This document shows, piece by piece, positions 16,909 through 24,641 of a stretch of DNA of 37,886 nt. A program made the translations under genes and the position numbers. The DNA comes from Rhodobacterales bacterium (GTDB lineage: Bacteria; Pseudomonadota; Alphaproteobacteria; Rhodobacterales; Rhodobacteraceae). How positions within the stretch are numbered: the first letter of the stretch is position 1; every line of letters begins with the position of its first letter. The notes under the pieces were generated by a model, which had not been told where the DNA came from, made no database searches, and worked only from the letters and a program-made list of their open reading frames with translations. The DNA is taken from positions 1 to 37,886 of the forward strand of contig PDSA01000016.1 in NCBI GenBank assembly GCA_002748285.1, written 5' to 3'.

Positions 16909-17757
16909 TCACCCCTCGCGGCGTTGTGGCGGCGCTCCGAAGGCACGGATGACCTCACGCGCGGCAGCCTCAACCGGGTCATGCGTTTCGCGCAGGATCT
17001 GCACCCGGTCAAATCGCGCCGGATCGGCATTAACGGCAGTGCGCAACGCCTGCCCAAAGGCCATGCGCAATTCGGTGCCGATATTGAACTTGCAGACTTT
17101 GCTGTCTTTGGCCAGATGCATCCGTTGCGCCACCGGCACGCCCGAGCCACCATGGATCACCAGCGGAATATCCGTGACCGCTTCGATGGCACGCAGCCGG
17201 GCCTCATCCAGACCGCCCTCTTTGTTTTGCTGCAAATGAACATTGCCAACCGAAACGGCCATAGCATCAACACCACTTTCGCGGGAAAATCGGGCGGCTT
17301 CTTCAGGGTTGGTCCCGTCCGAGCCCTCGCCCCCTGAATAACCGACAAAGCCGATCTCGCCTTCGCAGGAAATGCCAGCGGCATGGGCCATCTCGGCAAT
17401 CGCAGCCGTTTCGTCGATATTTTGCGCAAGAGGCTTGCGCGAGCCATCGAACATCAGCGAGGTAAAGCCGCTCTCCAGCGCGATGCGGCATTCTTCAAAG
17501 GTATAGCCGTGGTCCAAATGCGCCACCACCGGCACCGATGCCCCTTCTGCAAGATGGCGGAACATCTTGCCCAGGATTGGCAGCGGCGTATGTTCGCGGC
17601 AGCTTGGTCCGGCCTGCAGGATGACAGGGGCGTTTTCGGCCTCGGCGGCGGCAACATATGCGCGCATATCCTCCCAGCCGAGGGTGACAAGGCCGCCAAC
17701 AGCATAGCCATTTTCGTAGGCGGGGCGCAGGACTTCGGTGAGGGTCGCAAGGGTCAT
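16909..17757 (-). CDS. iolJ: Class II aldolase IolJ (5-dehydro-2-deoxy-phosphogluconate aldolase)
   Basis: The 282-residue protein belongs to the zinc-dependent fructose-bisphosphate aldolase class II family. In this locus it should cleave 2-deoxy-5-keto-D-gluconate 6-phosphate to dihydroxyacetone phosphate and malonate semialdehyde. Zinc and catalytic residues are visible: Asp82 and His83 in VAHLDHGYTFEEC, Glu134 in CEGEIGFVG, His174 in VGNVHL, and His202 in VIHGGSGVP. The phosphate-site region KFNIGTELRMAF follows. The start overlaps the upstream iolB-like stop by four bases. It sits between iolB2 and iolG in the iolC-iolB2-iolJ unit. The IolJ role over general FBA or GatY activity rests on context. 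Intact. Confidence 0.88.
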   Translation of the reverse strand: MTLATLTEVLRPAYENGYAVGGLVTLGWEDMRAYVAAAEAENAPVILQAGPSCREHTPLPILGKMFRHLAEGASVPVVAHLDHGYTFEECRIALESGFTSLMFDGSRKPLAQNIDETAAIAEMAHAAGISCEGEIGFVGYSGGEGSDGTNPEEAARFSRESGVDAMAVSVGNVHLQQNKEGGLDEARLRAIEAVTDIPLVIHGGSGVPVAQRMHLAKDSKVCKFNIGTELRMAFGQALRTAVNADPARFDRVQILRETHDPVEAAAREVIRAFGAPPQRREG

Positions 17758-18590
17758 TTAAACTTCGCAATCATGTCTTTGATGCCGGGGATCGTTTCGA
17801 TCTGATCGGCATGGGTGGGTTGAAAATACTGAACCAGCGAACGCTGGCTGAGACCGCCGAGAATGGTGAAATAATACATCTCATAGCCCGGCAGCACGGC
17901 ACAGGGGTGATAGCCCCTGTCAATGCAAATCGTGGAACCATCGACGACGTGATAAGCATCGCCCGGCTTACCGTCCTCACGCTGCAACATCTGCAGGCCC
18001 GAGCCATGACAGGGGCGAAAGCGGAAATTGTAGGTCTCATCATGTCGGGTTTCAATCGGCAGGCGATCCGTATCATGCTTGTGGCTGGGAAAGCCCGACC
18101 AGCCGCCGGTGCCCACGGTGAACAGCTCGCTCACCAGCAGGCGACCGACCTTGCCGTGGTGCTTCTGACCCAGTATGTGCTTGATTTTCCGATGCGTTTT
18201 CGTGTCATCACTGCCATATTGCACCAGATCGGGGGTGCGAACGTCAAAAGGCTCCAGCACCCGATCATAACGCGCCCCGGCCACGAATACCTCGGCCGTT
18301 TCGCTGGTGCAGACCAGAACCGCCCGCGCGCCTGAGGGCACATAAACGCCCTGAGGCTCTCCATCCCAGACATCCACACCGCGCCCGCCAAGCGCATCGA
18401 ACCGCAACCCCTCGACCTCGACATCAACGGTGCCGGTGGCGGGCACGATACAGGTCTCATAGCCCGGAACCCGCGTTTCAAAGGCCTCGCCGCGCTTCAG
18501 CTTGATGATGTTAAAATAGTTCAGCGGCACGGTCGGATCGTCGATGTCGACGATGGGCCGGTTCTGGTTATCAAAGGGGGGAATGTGCAT
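17754..18590 (-). CDS. Second IolB-family cupin (5-deoxy-glucuronate isomerase paralogue)
   Basis: The 278-residue protein is a diverged member of the KduI/IolB cupin family. The core is conserved: LLVSELFTVGTGGWSGFPSH then KHDTDRLPIETRHDETYNF, and CIDRGYHPCAVLPGYEMYYF, so the metal-binding His, His, Glu and His pattern is kept. The N-terminal half differs from the canonical IolB at 12214-13005; it opens MHIPPFDNQNRPIVDIDD and includes a stretch VLEPFDVRTPDLVQYGSDD not seen in IolB. It lies between iolC (12 bases) and iolJ (four-base overlap), so it is co-expressed with the kinase and aldolase. It may act on another epimer of the ring-opened product, or be a duplicate isomerase. Which is open. 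Confidence 0.82.
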   Translation of the reverse strand: MHIPPFDNQNRPIVDIDDPTVPLNYFNIIKLKRGEAFETRVPGYETCIVPATGTVDVEVEGLRFDALGGRGVDVWDGEPQGVYVPSGARAVLVCTSETAEVFVAGARYDRVLEPFDVRTPDLVQYGSDDTKTHRKIKHILGQKHHGKVGRLLVSELFTVGTGGWSGFPSHKHDTDRLPIETRHDETYNFRFRPCHGSGLQMLQREDGKPGDAYHVVDGSTICIDRGYHPCAVLPGYEMYYFTILGGLSQRSLVQYFQPTHADQIETIPGIKDMIAKFK

Positions 18591-18602
18591 GGCAGATTCC
18601 TG

Positions 18603-19583
18603 TCACGGCGCAGTCGGCCCGGAGTGTTCGGCCAGAAATGCGTCGAGCTGGGCGGTAGTCGGCATAGCGCCCGCACAACCCGGCTGGCTGACCACGATCG
18701 AGGCACAGGCCGACCCGCGCAGAACCGCATCGCGCAGCGTAAACCCCTGCGCGAGTGAAGCCAGGAAACCAGCGAGAAAGCTGTCCCCCGCACCGTTGGG
18801 TTTGACGGCAGTCACCGGATAAATACCGGTGCGAATCTCTTCCCCCCGATACAGGGTCACGGCCCCCTCATGGCCCATTTTATAGATCACCATACGCCCG
18901 CCTGCGGCCAGCTCACGCGCCTTGGCAAGCCCTTTGTCCATGCCGCCCGCCATAAAGCCGAACTCTTCGTCATTGCCGACAATCAGGTCACTTTCTGCGC
19001 CCGCACGCGACAAAACCTCGGCCGCGACCTGTGGCGAGGGCCAGCTATAGGGGCGATAATCAATATCAAAGATCACGGGCAGCCCGGCGGCGCGGGCACG
19101 TTCAAAAGCACGGAAGGTCGCGGTGCGCGAAGGCTCGGCCGCGAAAACGGTGCCTGCGGTGATCAGCGCGGTAAACTTGCTGAAACCGACGCGATCCATA
19201 TCCTCGGGCATCACCTGAAAATCAACGGCACCATTGCGATAAATGACGTTCTGGAAATCCTCAATGCAGCTTTCATAAACCGCCAGAGACATACGGTATT
19301 CGCCGCCAATCACGCGGATATTGTCGATGTTCACGCCATAGTCGCGCAGCCGATTCATACAAAACCGCCCCACCGCGTCATCCGAGACAGACGTCACCAG
19401 AGCGGCCTGCCCGCCTAGCTTGACCAGCCCGACACAGATATTGGCCGAAGAGCCGCCCAGATCAGCGCAAAACCGCGTTGCATCCTCGCTTTTCACACCA
19501 ATGGGATCGGCGAATATATCCATGCCGGCACGGCCGAACACTGCAAACCTGCTTCCCTGAATGCCCTGCATCAGATCAGCCAT
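18603..19583 (-). CDS. iolC: 5-dehydro-2-deoxygluconokinase IolC (PfkB family)
   Basis: The 326-residue PfkB-family sugar kinase phosphorylates 5-dehydro-2-deoxy-D-gluconate at C6. Family marks are FAVFGRAGMDIFADPIG at the N-terminus (the IolC form of the first strand), ADLGGSSANICVGL (substrate-binding Gly-Gly), FDIDYRPYSWPS, and the C-terminal ATP/anion-hole motif VKPNGAGDSFLAGFLASL with the catalytic Asp. The start chosen is the ATG at 19583, preceded by GGGGGAAAG; the frame is open to 19610 without conservation. It is the first gene of the iolC-iolB2-iolJ unit and faces a divergent Gfo/Idh gene across a 229-base gap holding an 18-bp operator. Intact. Confidence 0.93.
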   Translation of the reverse strand: MADLMQGIQGSRFAVFGRAGMDIFADPIGVKSEDATRFCADLGGSSANICVGLVKLGGQAALVTSVSDDAVGRFCMNRLRDYGVNIDNIRVIGGEYRMSLAVYESCIEDFQNVIYRNGAVDFQVMPEDMDRVGFSKFTALITAGTVFAAEPSRTATFRAFERARAAGLPVIFDIDYRPYSWPSPQVAAEVLSRAGAESDLIVGNDEEFGFMAGGMDKGLAKARELAAGGRMVIYKMGHEGAVTLYRGEEIRTGIYPVTAVKPNGAGDSFLAGFLASLAQGFTLRDAVLRGSACASIVVSQPGCAGAMPTTAQLDAFLAEHSGPTAP

Positions 19584-19682
19584 ACACTTTCCCCCCTGAT
19601 ATCGCCCCAATGGTGCGTGCGTTTTCCTGATGGTGGGCAGGGCGTTTCCACCTTGCCTCTATCCGAATCCTAAGATAGCTTT

Positions 19683-19700
19683 TTTGCAACCGGTTGCAAA
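19683..19700. promoter_or_regulatory. Predicted LacI-family operator in the iolC / Gfo-Idh divergent promoter
   Basis: TTTGCAACCGGTTGCAAA is a perfect 18-bp palindrome. It lies 100 bases upstream of iolC and 113 bases upstream of the divergent oxidoreductase, so one regulator could control both directions. Its 14-bp core equals the site at 16870-16883. The LacI-family protein at 20959-21963 is the natural candidate. Confidence 0.8.
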
Positions 19701-19812
19701 CCAAAACATCAAATGAAGCCATGACAGGCATCAGAACCGGCACGATCAGCAGCAGCATGGGGCATATGAAAACCATCTGGCAGAATTTGTAAAACGATAA
19801 GGAGTGAACAGC

Positions 19813-20946
19813 ATGACCAAGCTGAAATGGGGCATGATCGGCGGCGGCGAAGGCAGCCAGATCGGCCCGGCGCATCGCATGGGCGCACAGGCAGATGGCC
19901 GCTTTGATTTCGTCGCAGGTGCGCTGGACCACCGCGCCGAGGAAGGCCGCGCCTATGCCCAGCGTCTTGGCATCGCCCCCGACCGCGCCTATGGCGACTG
20001 GCAAGAGATGCTGGCCAGCGAGCAACAGCGCGATGACCGTGTTGATCTGGTCACCGTAGCCACACCAAACTCGACCCATTTTGAAATCACCAAGGCATTC
20101 CTTGAGGCCGGCTTTCATGTGCTATGCGAAAAACCGATGACCATGAGCGTTGAGGAGGGTGAGGAAATCACCCGCATCGCCCGTGCCTCGGGGCGGATCT
20201 GCGCGGTGAACTATTGCTATTCGGCCTACCCGATGGTGCGTCAGGCACGCGCCATGGTGCGCATGGGCGAGCTCGGCAAGGTCCGTCTGGTGGTGGCCAA
20301 TTTCAGCCACGGCCATCACGGAGACGCCACCGATGCCGACAATCCGCGCGTGCGCTGGCGTTATGATCCGGCCATGGCCGGGGTCTCGGGGCAGTTTGCC
20401 GATTGCGGCATTCACGCGCTGCACATGGCCAGCTTTATCTGCGATGATCAGGTAGCGCGGCTTTCGGCGGATATGGTCTCGACCATCCCCTCGCGCGTGC
20501 TGGAGGATGACGCGATGGTCAATTTCCGGACGGAGCGTGGCACCGTGGGGCGGCTATGGACATCCTCGGTGGCGATTGGACGCCAGCATGGTTTCGACAT
20601 TCAGATTTTTGGGGAAACCGGCGGCCTGCGCTGGGCATCCGAGCAACCCAATCAGCTGATCTATACTCCGGTCGGAGGGCGCACTCAGATCATTGAAAAG
20701 GGCGAACCGGGTCTATGCGAAGAAGCCCGCCGCCTATCGCGCGTCACCATTGCTCACCCAGAAGGCTTTCTGCTGGCGGTTGCCAATATCTATTGCGATC
20801 TGGCCGATGCCATTTCCGGTGCCGCGCGTGACGGCCTGCCCGGTGCCGAAGACGGGCTGCGCTCTATTGCGGCGGTTCGTGCGGCGGTTGCCTCTGCCAA
20901 GCAGGATAGCGCGTGGGTCGAAGCCCGGCCTCCGATGCTGCGCTAA
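19813..20946 (+). CDS. Gfo/Idh/MocA family oxidoreductase, probable cyclitol dehydrogenase
   Basis: The 377-residue NAD(P)-dependent oxidoreductase opens KLKWGMIGGGEGSQIGPAHR (nucleotide-binding motif with a GGGEG variant), carries the catalytic Lys in CEKPMTMSVEEG, and FADCGIHALHMASF with the active-site Asp/His pair. The ATG at 19813 is preferred over a GTG at 19804 because GGAG at 19801-19804 fits it with 8-base spacing. It is divergent from iolC and shares the operator at 19683-19700, which points to inositol or an isomer as substrate. It is clearly related to the gene at 22413-23576 (same GGGEG opening). With iolG damaged it could supply the dehydrogenase step, for example on scyllo- or chiro-inositol; that is inference. 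Convergent with the LacI gene, 12 bases apart. Confidence 0.85.
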   Translation: MTKLKWGMIGGGEGSQIGPAHRMGAQADGRFDFVAGALDHRAEEGRAYAQRLGIAPDRAYGDWQEMLASEQQRDDRVDLVTVATPNSTHFEITKAFLEAGFHVLCEKPMTMSVEEGEEITRIARASGRICAVNYCYSAYPMVRQARAMVRMGELGKVRLVVANFSHGHHGDATDADNPRVRWRYDPAMAGVSGQFADCGIHALHMASFICDDQVARLSADMVSTIPSRVLEDDAMVNFRTERGTVGRLWTSSVAIGRQHGFDIQIFGETGGLRWASEQPNQLIYTPVGGRTQIIEKGEPGLCEEARRLSRVTIAHPEGFLLAVANIYCDLADAISGAARDGLPGAEDGLRSIAAVRAAVASAKQDSAWVEARPPMLR

Positions 20947-20958
20947 AGCGCCCGCCCT

Positions 20959-21963
20959 TTAACCAACCGGACGAGGGCGCAACGTCCCCCGTTCGGTAAC
21001 CTGACAGGGAAAGATGCGAGCCTCTGGATAGCGGTCGGGTTCGTTCAACAGGGCCTCGACCAATTCCACTGAGGATGCGATGATCTGCACAATAGGCTGG
21101 CGAATGGTGGTCAGGTCGATGTTTTCCCAGCGGGCCATTTCCATATCGTTCAGCCCAATGACACCGACATCCTTCCCCGGCTGCAAACCACGATCACGCA
21201 ACGCTGAAAGCGCACCAATTGACAACACATCATCGCCGCAGAAATAAGCCTCGGCGGGGTCTCCATCCAGTTCGCGTAACATCGCCTTACGCCCGGCATC
21301 AAAGGAATAGGCCCCGGAAAAGCTGTGCCTGACCGCCAGATCGGGGTGTTTGCCTGTCTCTTCCAAAAACCCTCGCAAGCGGTCCTGCGCCGAGGTCGCA
21401 TCCACCGGCCCGCCCAGATAGCCCAGCCGCCGATAGCCACGGACGATCAGCTCTCGCGCCGCCATGCGCCCGCATTCGATATTATCAATGCCCACCACAT
21501 GAACCTGCGGCGCATTCGACAAGCGCCCGAACGTATGCACCACGGGCACGCCCGCCTGATGGAAGGCAAGGGCAAAGCTGGGTGGCAGGGTAGATGAGGC
21601 CACAATCACCGCATCGACAGAGTATTGCCGCAGCATCCGAACCGAGTTTTCCGGCTCTTTCTCTTCGCTCAGATTCACGATCAACGGCCGCAACCCCCGC
21701 TCCTGAAGCGCGCGGGTGAACTGATCAAAAACCTCCAGAAAGATCGGATTGTGAAAATTGTTCGAGATCAGCCCGATCAGCTTGGTGCGCCCGGTTGTCA
21801 GCGATGAAGCCAGTGCATTGGGGCTGTAGCCCAGCTTTTTGGCGGCTTTTTCAACCTTTTCACGGGTTTTGGCGGAAACTGACGCGCCCTTGGTAAAGGT
21901 CCGTGATACGGCCGAGCGCGACACACCTGCCAGTTCGGCGACCTCTCTCAGCGTCACATTCAT
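20959..21963 (-). CDS. LacI-family transcriptional regulator, probable repressor of the first inositol locus
   Basis: The 334-residue protein has an N-terminal helix-turn-helix, TLREVAELAGVSRSAVSRTF (residues 4-23), and the hinge region KKLGYSPNALASSLTTGRTK. A periplasmic-binding-protein-like sensor follows: LIGLISNNFHNPIFLEVFDQ, DAVIVASSTLPP, GVPVVHTFGR, YRRLGYLGGPVDATSAQDRL, AYFCGDDVLSIGALSALRDR and GVIGLNDMEMARW. Length is normal. Two identical-core palindromes of LacI type lie in the locus (16870-16883 and 19683-19700). The natural reading is that this protein binds them and releases on an inositol-derived inducer. None of these sites was found in its own promoter gap (21964 onward), so it may not be autoregulated. 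Other inositol loci use RpiR- or DeoR-type IolR proteins instead. Confidence 0.9.
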   Translation of the reverse strand: MNVTLREVAELAGVSRSAVSRTFTKGASVSAKTREKVEKAAKKLGYSPNALASSLTTGRTKLIGLISNNFHNPIFLEVFDQFTRALQERGLRPLIVNLSEEKEPENSVRMLRQYSVDAVIVASSTLPPSFALAFHQAGVPVVHTFGRLSNAPQVHVVGIDNIECGRMAARELIVRGYRRLGYLGGPVDATSAQDRLRGFLEETGKHPDLAVRHSFSGAYSFDAGRKAMLRELDGDPAEAYFCGDDVLSIGALSALRDRGLQPGKDVGVIGLNDMEMARWENIDLTTIRQPIVQIIASSVELVEALLNEPDRYPEARIFPCQVTERGTLRPRPVG

Positions 21964-22234
21964 TCTGGGGCCTTTCGGGGGGGCTTGTGTGCAAACTGCC
22001 GATCATATTAATTTCCCGGGATGGTTTTGCAATACAGTTACGAAATAAGATCCTGATCCTACGAAACAAGAGTTTAAACTGGGCAAAAATACGGTTGGAT
22101 AACGACACCTTTATCAGCGCCGCTCAAGCAGCTCGATTTGAGTGTAAGTGCAGGGACTGCTTTCGATCCAACGAGGTGTTGGGCTCCGTTGGGGAAGGCC
22201 GGGCTCTTCGGTCAAAGGCACCCGCCCCGCACCA
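21964..22234. other. Gap upstream of the LacI gene, no gene recognised
   Basis: Contains the promoter region of the LacI-type gene, including an A/T-rich stretch and a TCCCGGGA palindrome at 22012-22019. Further right it becomes GC-rich and holds short frames on both strands that I cannot assign. They may be further debris of the ABC-2 permease remnant at 22235-22360. Confidence 0.4.
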
Positions 22235-22360
22235 GGTCGAGGGCACCGCCTGCATTGCGGTTTGCAGCCCGTCGGGCATGTTTTCCGGCGGCGTGGTGCC
22301 GCCGGATAGCAGGCTCATGCTCACCGGCACCGGCAGGGCCAGCAGGAGTTCAGGTTCGAG
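22235..22360 (-). pseudogene. ABC-2 type transporter permease, internal fragment
   Basis: Read on the minus strand from the insertion-sequence junction at 22360, about 42 codons give LLALPVPVSMSLLSGGTTPP, ENMPDGLQTAMQAVPST. This matches the signature region of ABC-2 export permeases (pattern LLSGGxTPxExMPxWLQxxMxxxPTTHF). After PST the expected HFxxLAQAILFRGAG is missing and the frame degenerates. The upstream part is cut by the IS end at 22361. Such permeases work with HlyD-type adaptors like the one at 1-405, so the fragment may come from a copy of that exporter locus; that link is inference. Non-functional. Confidence 0.55.
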
Positions 22361-22389
22361 TGTCCGTCGTCAGATAATTTGGGACATCA
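22361..22389 (+). mobile_element. Lone left inverted repeat of the same IS3-family element
   Basis: The 29 bases start TGTCCGTCGTCAG and end GGGACATCA. They are the reverse complement of the right repeat at 2230-2258 with two mismatches. No transposase follows: the Gfo/Idh stop codon is only 24 bases further on, and a small odd palindrome TGTTTCAGAAACA fills 22394-22406. So only the left tip of the element remains, and its inner side faces the 20.1-kb block 2259-22360, as the right tip at 2258 does. Confidence 0.72.
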
Positions 22390-22412
22390 GAACTGTTTCA
22401 GAAACACAATTG

Positions 22413-23576
22413 CTAGACTTCTGGCGGTGCAAGCCAAGGCTGCCCTTCGGCTTCGTGACTGTCGACCACGGCCTCGACAAATGCCACGCCTTTCAGGCCA
22501 TCATAAACCGTTGGCACGTTCTGCCCTATCACACTCGGATTTCTACCGTCCCGACGGGCCCAGATGGCTTCAGCGAAGCCGGAATAGAGGTTGGCAAAAG
22601 CCTCCAGATATCCTTCCGGGTGCCCAGGGGGTGTACGGCTGCGGGCGATGGCATCCGCCGAAAGATCATCTGCCCCACGTTTGATCACCCTTACTGGCTC
22701 TCCGAGCAAAGCGTAGCTCAGCTCGTTTGGCTGTTCCTGAAACCAACCAAGAGCGCCTTTCTCTCCAAACACTCTGAGCCGGACACCATTGGAATGCCCA
22801 ATTGCCACTTGTGATGACCACAGGAGGCCGCGCGCTCCGCCTTTGTAGCGCAACATAACATGAGCGTTATCATCCAGCGCCCGACCTTCAACAAAGGTGG
22901 CAAGGTCGGCGGTCAACGCTTCCAGTTCCAGCCCGGTCACGAACCCTGCGAGATGATAGACGTGGGTGCCAATGTCGCCAATGGACCCGCCGCGCCCGTT
23001 CTTCCGGGGATCGGTGCGCCATGCGGCTTGGGCATTGCCTTTGCTTTCGATGGCGGTCGCCATCCATTCCAGCGGGTATTCGACCTGAACTGTGCGAACC
23101 CTGCCAATTTCGCCGTTGGCAATGCGAACCCGGGCTTCATGTATCATCGGGTAGCCGGAATATGCGTATGTGACACCTACGAAACGCCCCAACTCGCGGC
23201 TTTGCTTTGCAAGAGCAACAGCATCTTCCAGCGTAGCCGTCAGAGGTTTTTCGCAAATAACATCAAACCCAGCCTCGATCAGCGCTTTTGCGATCGGGTA
23301 ATGGGTGAAATTTGGAGTGCAGATCGCGACTGCGTCTACGCGATCCTCGCGGCCGGATTCGCCTGCAATCAGGGCATTATAGTCACGATAGGCCCGGTTT
23401 GCGACGATCCCTTCCGATAAAGCGAAGGCGCGGCCTTTTTCCGGGTCCACATCAAAGGCGCCTGCAACCAGCTCCCATGCGTTGTCCAGACGTGCGGCAA
23501 TTCGATGGATGCCGCCGATATAGGCTCCTTCGCCACCGCCGATCATACCGAGACGTAGCTTACGATGCGCGGTCAT
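22413..23576 (-). CDS. Gfo/Idh/MocA family oxidoreductase (second inositol-like operon)
   Basis: The 387-residue NAD(P)-dependent oxidoreductase opens LRLGMIGGGEGAYIGGIHR, has the catalytic Lys in CEKPLTATLEDA, and GGSIGDIGTHVYHLAGFVTG with the active-site Asp and His. It shares the GGGEG opening and overall plan with the gene at 19813-20946, so the two are paralogues or orthologous parts of two related systems. The ATG abuts the stop of the upstream isomerase-type gene (TAAATG), marking it as last gene of the minus-strand operon. The operon partner suggests oxidation of a ring or sugar hydroxyl to a ketone that the isomerase-type protein then handles. The C-terminus is complete, ending 24 bases from the IS tip. 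Confidence 0.87.
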   Translation of the reverse strand: MTAHRKLRLGMIGGGEGAYIGGIHRIAARLDNAWELVAGAFDVDPEKGRAFALSEGIVANRAYRDYNALIAGESGREDRVDAVAICTPNFTHYPIAKALIEAGFDVICEKPLTATLEDAVALAKQSRELGRFVGVTYAYSGYPMIHEARVRIANGEIGRVRTVQVEYPLEWMATAIESKGNAQAAWRTDPRKNGRGGSIGDIGTHVYHLAGFVTGLELEALTADLATFVEGRALDDNAHVMLRYKGGARGLLWSSQVAIGHSNGVRLRVFGEKGALGWFQEQPNELSYALLGEPVRVIKRGADDLSADAIARSRTPPGHPEGYLEAFANLYSGFAEAIWARRDGRNPSVIGQNVPTVYDGLKGVAFVEAVVDSHEAEGQPWLAPPEV

Positions 23577-24641
23577 TTATTCCTCCAGTCCGAGCATCGC
23601 CCGGTTCGCCTGCCGGTTCGCGTCCGATTTGACGAAGTCGTCAAATGCACGGTCCGACACTTTGATGATGTGATCTTTGATAAAGCGCGCCCCTTCGCGG
23701 GCGCCGTCCTCTGGGTTTTTGATAAAGCACTCCCACTCCAGAGTGGCCCAGCCATCATATCCGTAGGTCGAAAGCTTGGTGAAAATACCGCCGAAATCAA
23801 TCTGACCATCGCCGGGGGAGCGGAAGCGTCCAGCCCGCTTCGACCAAGGCATGAAACCGCCATAGGCGCCAGATTTACCGTCGGGGCGGAACTCGGCATC
23901 CTTGACGTGGAACGCCTTGATGCGGTCGTGATAGTGGTCGATGAACGCGAGGTAGTCGAGCGCCTGCAGCACGAAGTGGCTGGGATCATACATGATGTTG
24001 GCGCGCGGGTGGCCGTCTACCTTCTCAAGGAAGTACTCCCAGGAGTGACCATCATGCAGATCTTCGCAGGGGTGAACCTCAAAGCACGCATCGACACCAT
24101 GTGCATCAAAGTCGTTGAGGATCGGTTTCCATCGCCGGGCCAGTTCGGTGAACGCTTCATCCACCAGCCCCTCGGGCCATTGTGGATAGGGGTAGAAATA
24201 GGGCCACAGGAGTGAGCCGGAAAAGGTGGTGTGTGTTGTGATCCCAAGACGTTTGGAGGCGCGTACAGCAAAGCGGAGTTGCTCTTCGGCCCAAGCGCGG
24301 CGAGCTGTGGGGTTACCACGCACGTGCTCCGGGGCGAAGCTGTCCATGATCTGGTCATGTGCCGGATGTACTGCCACCAGCTGGCCGGTAATCTGCGAGG
24401 CAAACTCGGTTAGGATCAGGCCATGATCGGCCAACATCCCCTTGATCTCATCGGCGTAAGTCTCACTTTCCGCAGCCTGCTTCATATCGATCAGCCGCGT
24501 ATCCCAAGTCGGGATCTGCACGCCTTCAAATCCCTTGTCAGCGGCCCATTTCGCAAGGCTTGGCAGGCTGTTATAAGGCGCATTATCTGCCGCAAACTGC
24601 GCGAGGAAGACTGAGGGCCCCTTAATCGTCTGCATTGTCAT
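23577..24641 (-). CDS. Sugar phosphate isomerase/epimerase-type TIM-barrel protein
   Basis: The 354-residue AP-endonuclease-2/xylose-isomerase-like protein opens PSVFLAQFAADNAPYNSLPS. Metal-ligand motifs typical of this fold are visible: DACFEVHPCEDLHDG (Glu and His), NIMYDPSHFVLQ (Asp and His), IKAFHVKDAEF (His, Asp) and a late Glu in DGWATLEWECF. The start overlaps the stop of the SDR fragment by four bases (ATGA); an in-frame ATG six bases further in is an alternative. Proteins of this family and length are often encoded next to Gfo/Idh oxidoreductases, as here, and act on 3-keto sugars, keto-cyclitols or ketoses. It is not close to IolE in motifs. The reaction is unknown. Confidence 0.85.
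   Translation of the reverse strand: MTMQTIKGPSVFLAQFAADNAPYNSLPSLAKWAADKGFEGVQIPTWDTRLIDMKQAAESETYADEIKGMLADHGLILTEFASQITGQLVAVHPAHDQIMDSFAPEHVRGNPTARRAWAEEQLRFAVRASKRLGITTHTTFSGSLLWPYFYPYPQWPEGLVDEAFTELARRWKPILNDFDAHGVDACFEVHPCEDLHDGHSWEYFLEKVDGHPRANIMYDPSHFVLQALDYLAFIDHYHDRIKAFHVKDAEFRPDGKSGAYGGFMPWSKRAGRFRSPGDGQIDFGGIFTKLSTYGYDGWATLEWECFIKNPEDGAREGARFIKDHIIKVSDRAFDDFVKSDANRQANRAMLGLEE

Noticed and set aside
20947..20958. Bidirectional terminator between the Gfo/Idh and LacI genes
   Set aside because: Only about four bases can pair around the two stops and there is no T tract on either strand.
21903..22814. Plus-strand frame of 303 codons spanning the LacI promoter, the IS tip and the end of a Gfo/Idh gene
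   Set aside because: It crosses unrelated segments, including the IS repeat and an antisense gene end; no conserved motif.
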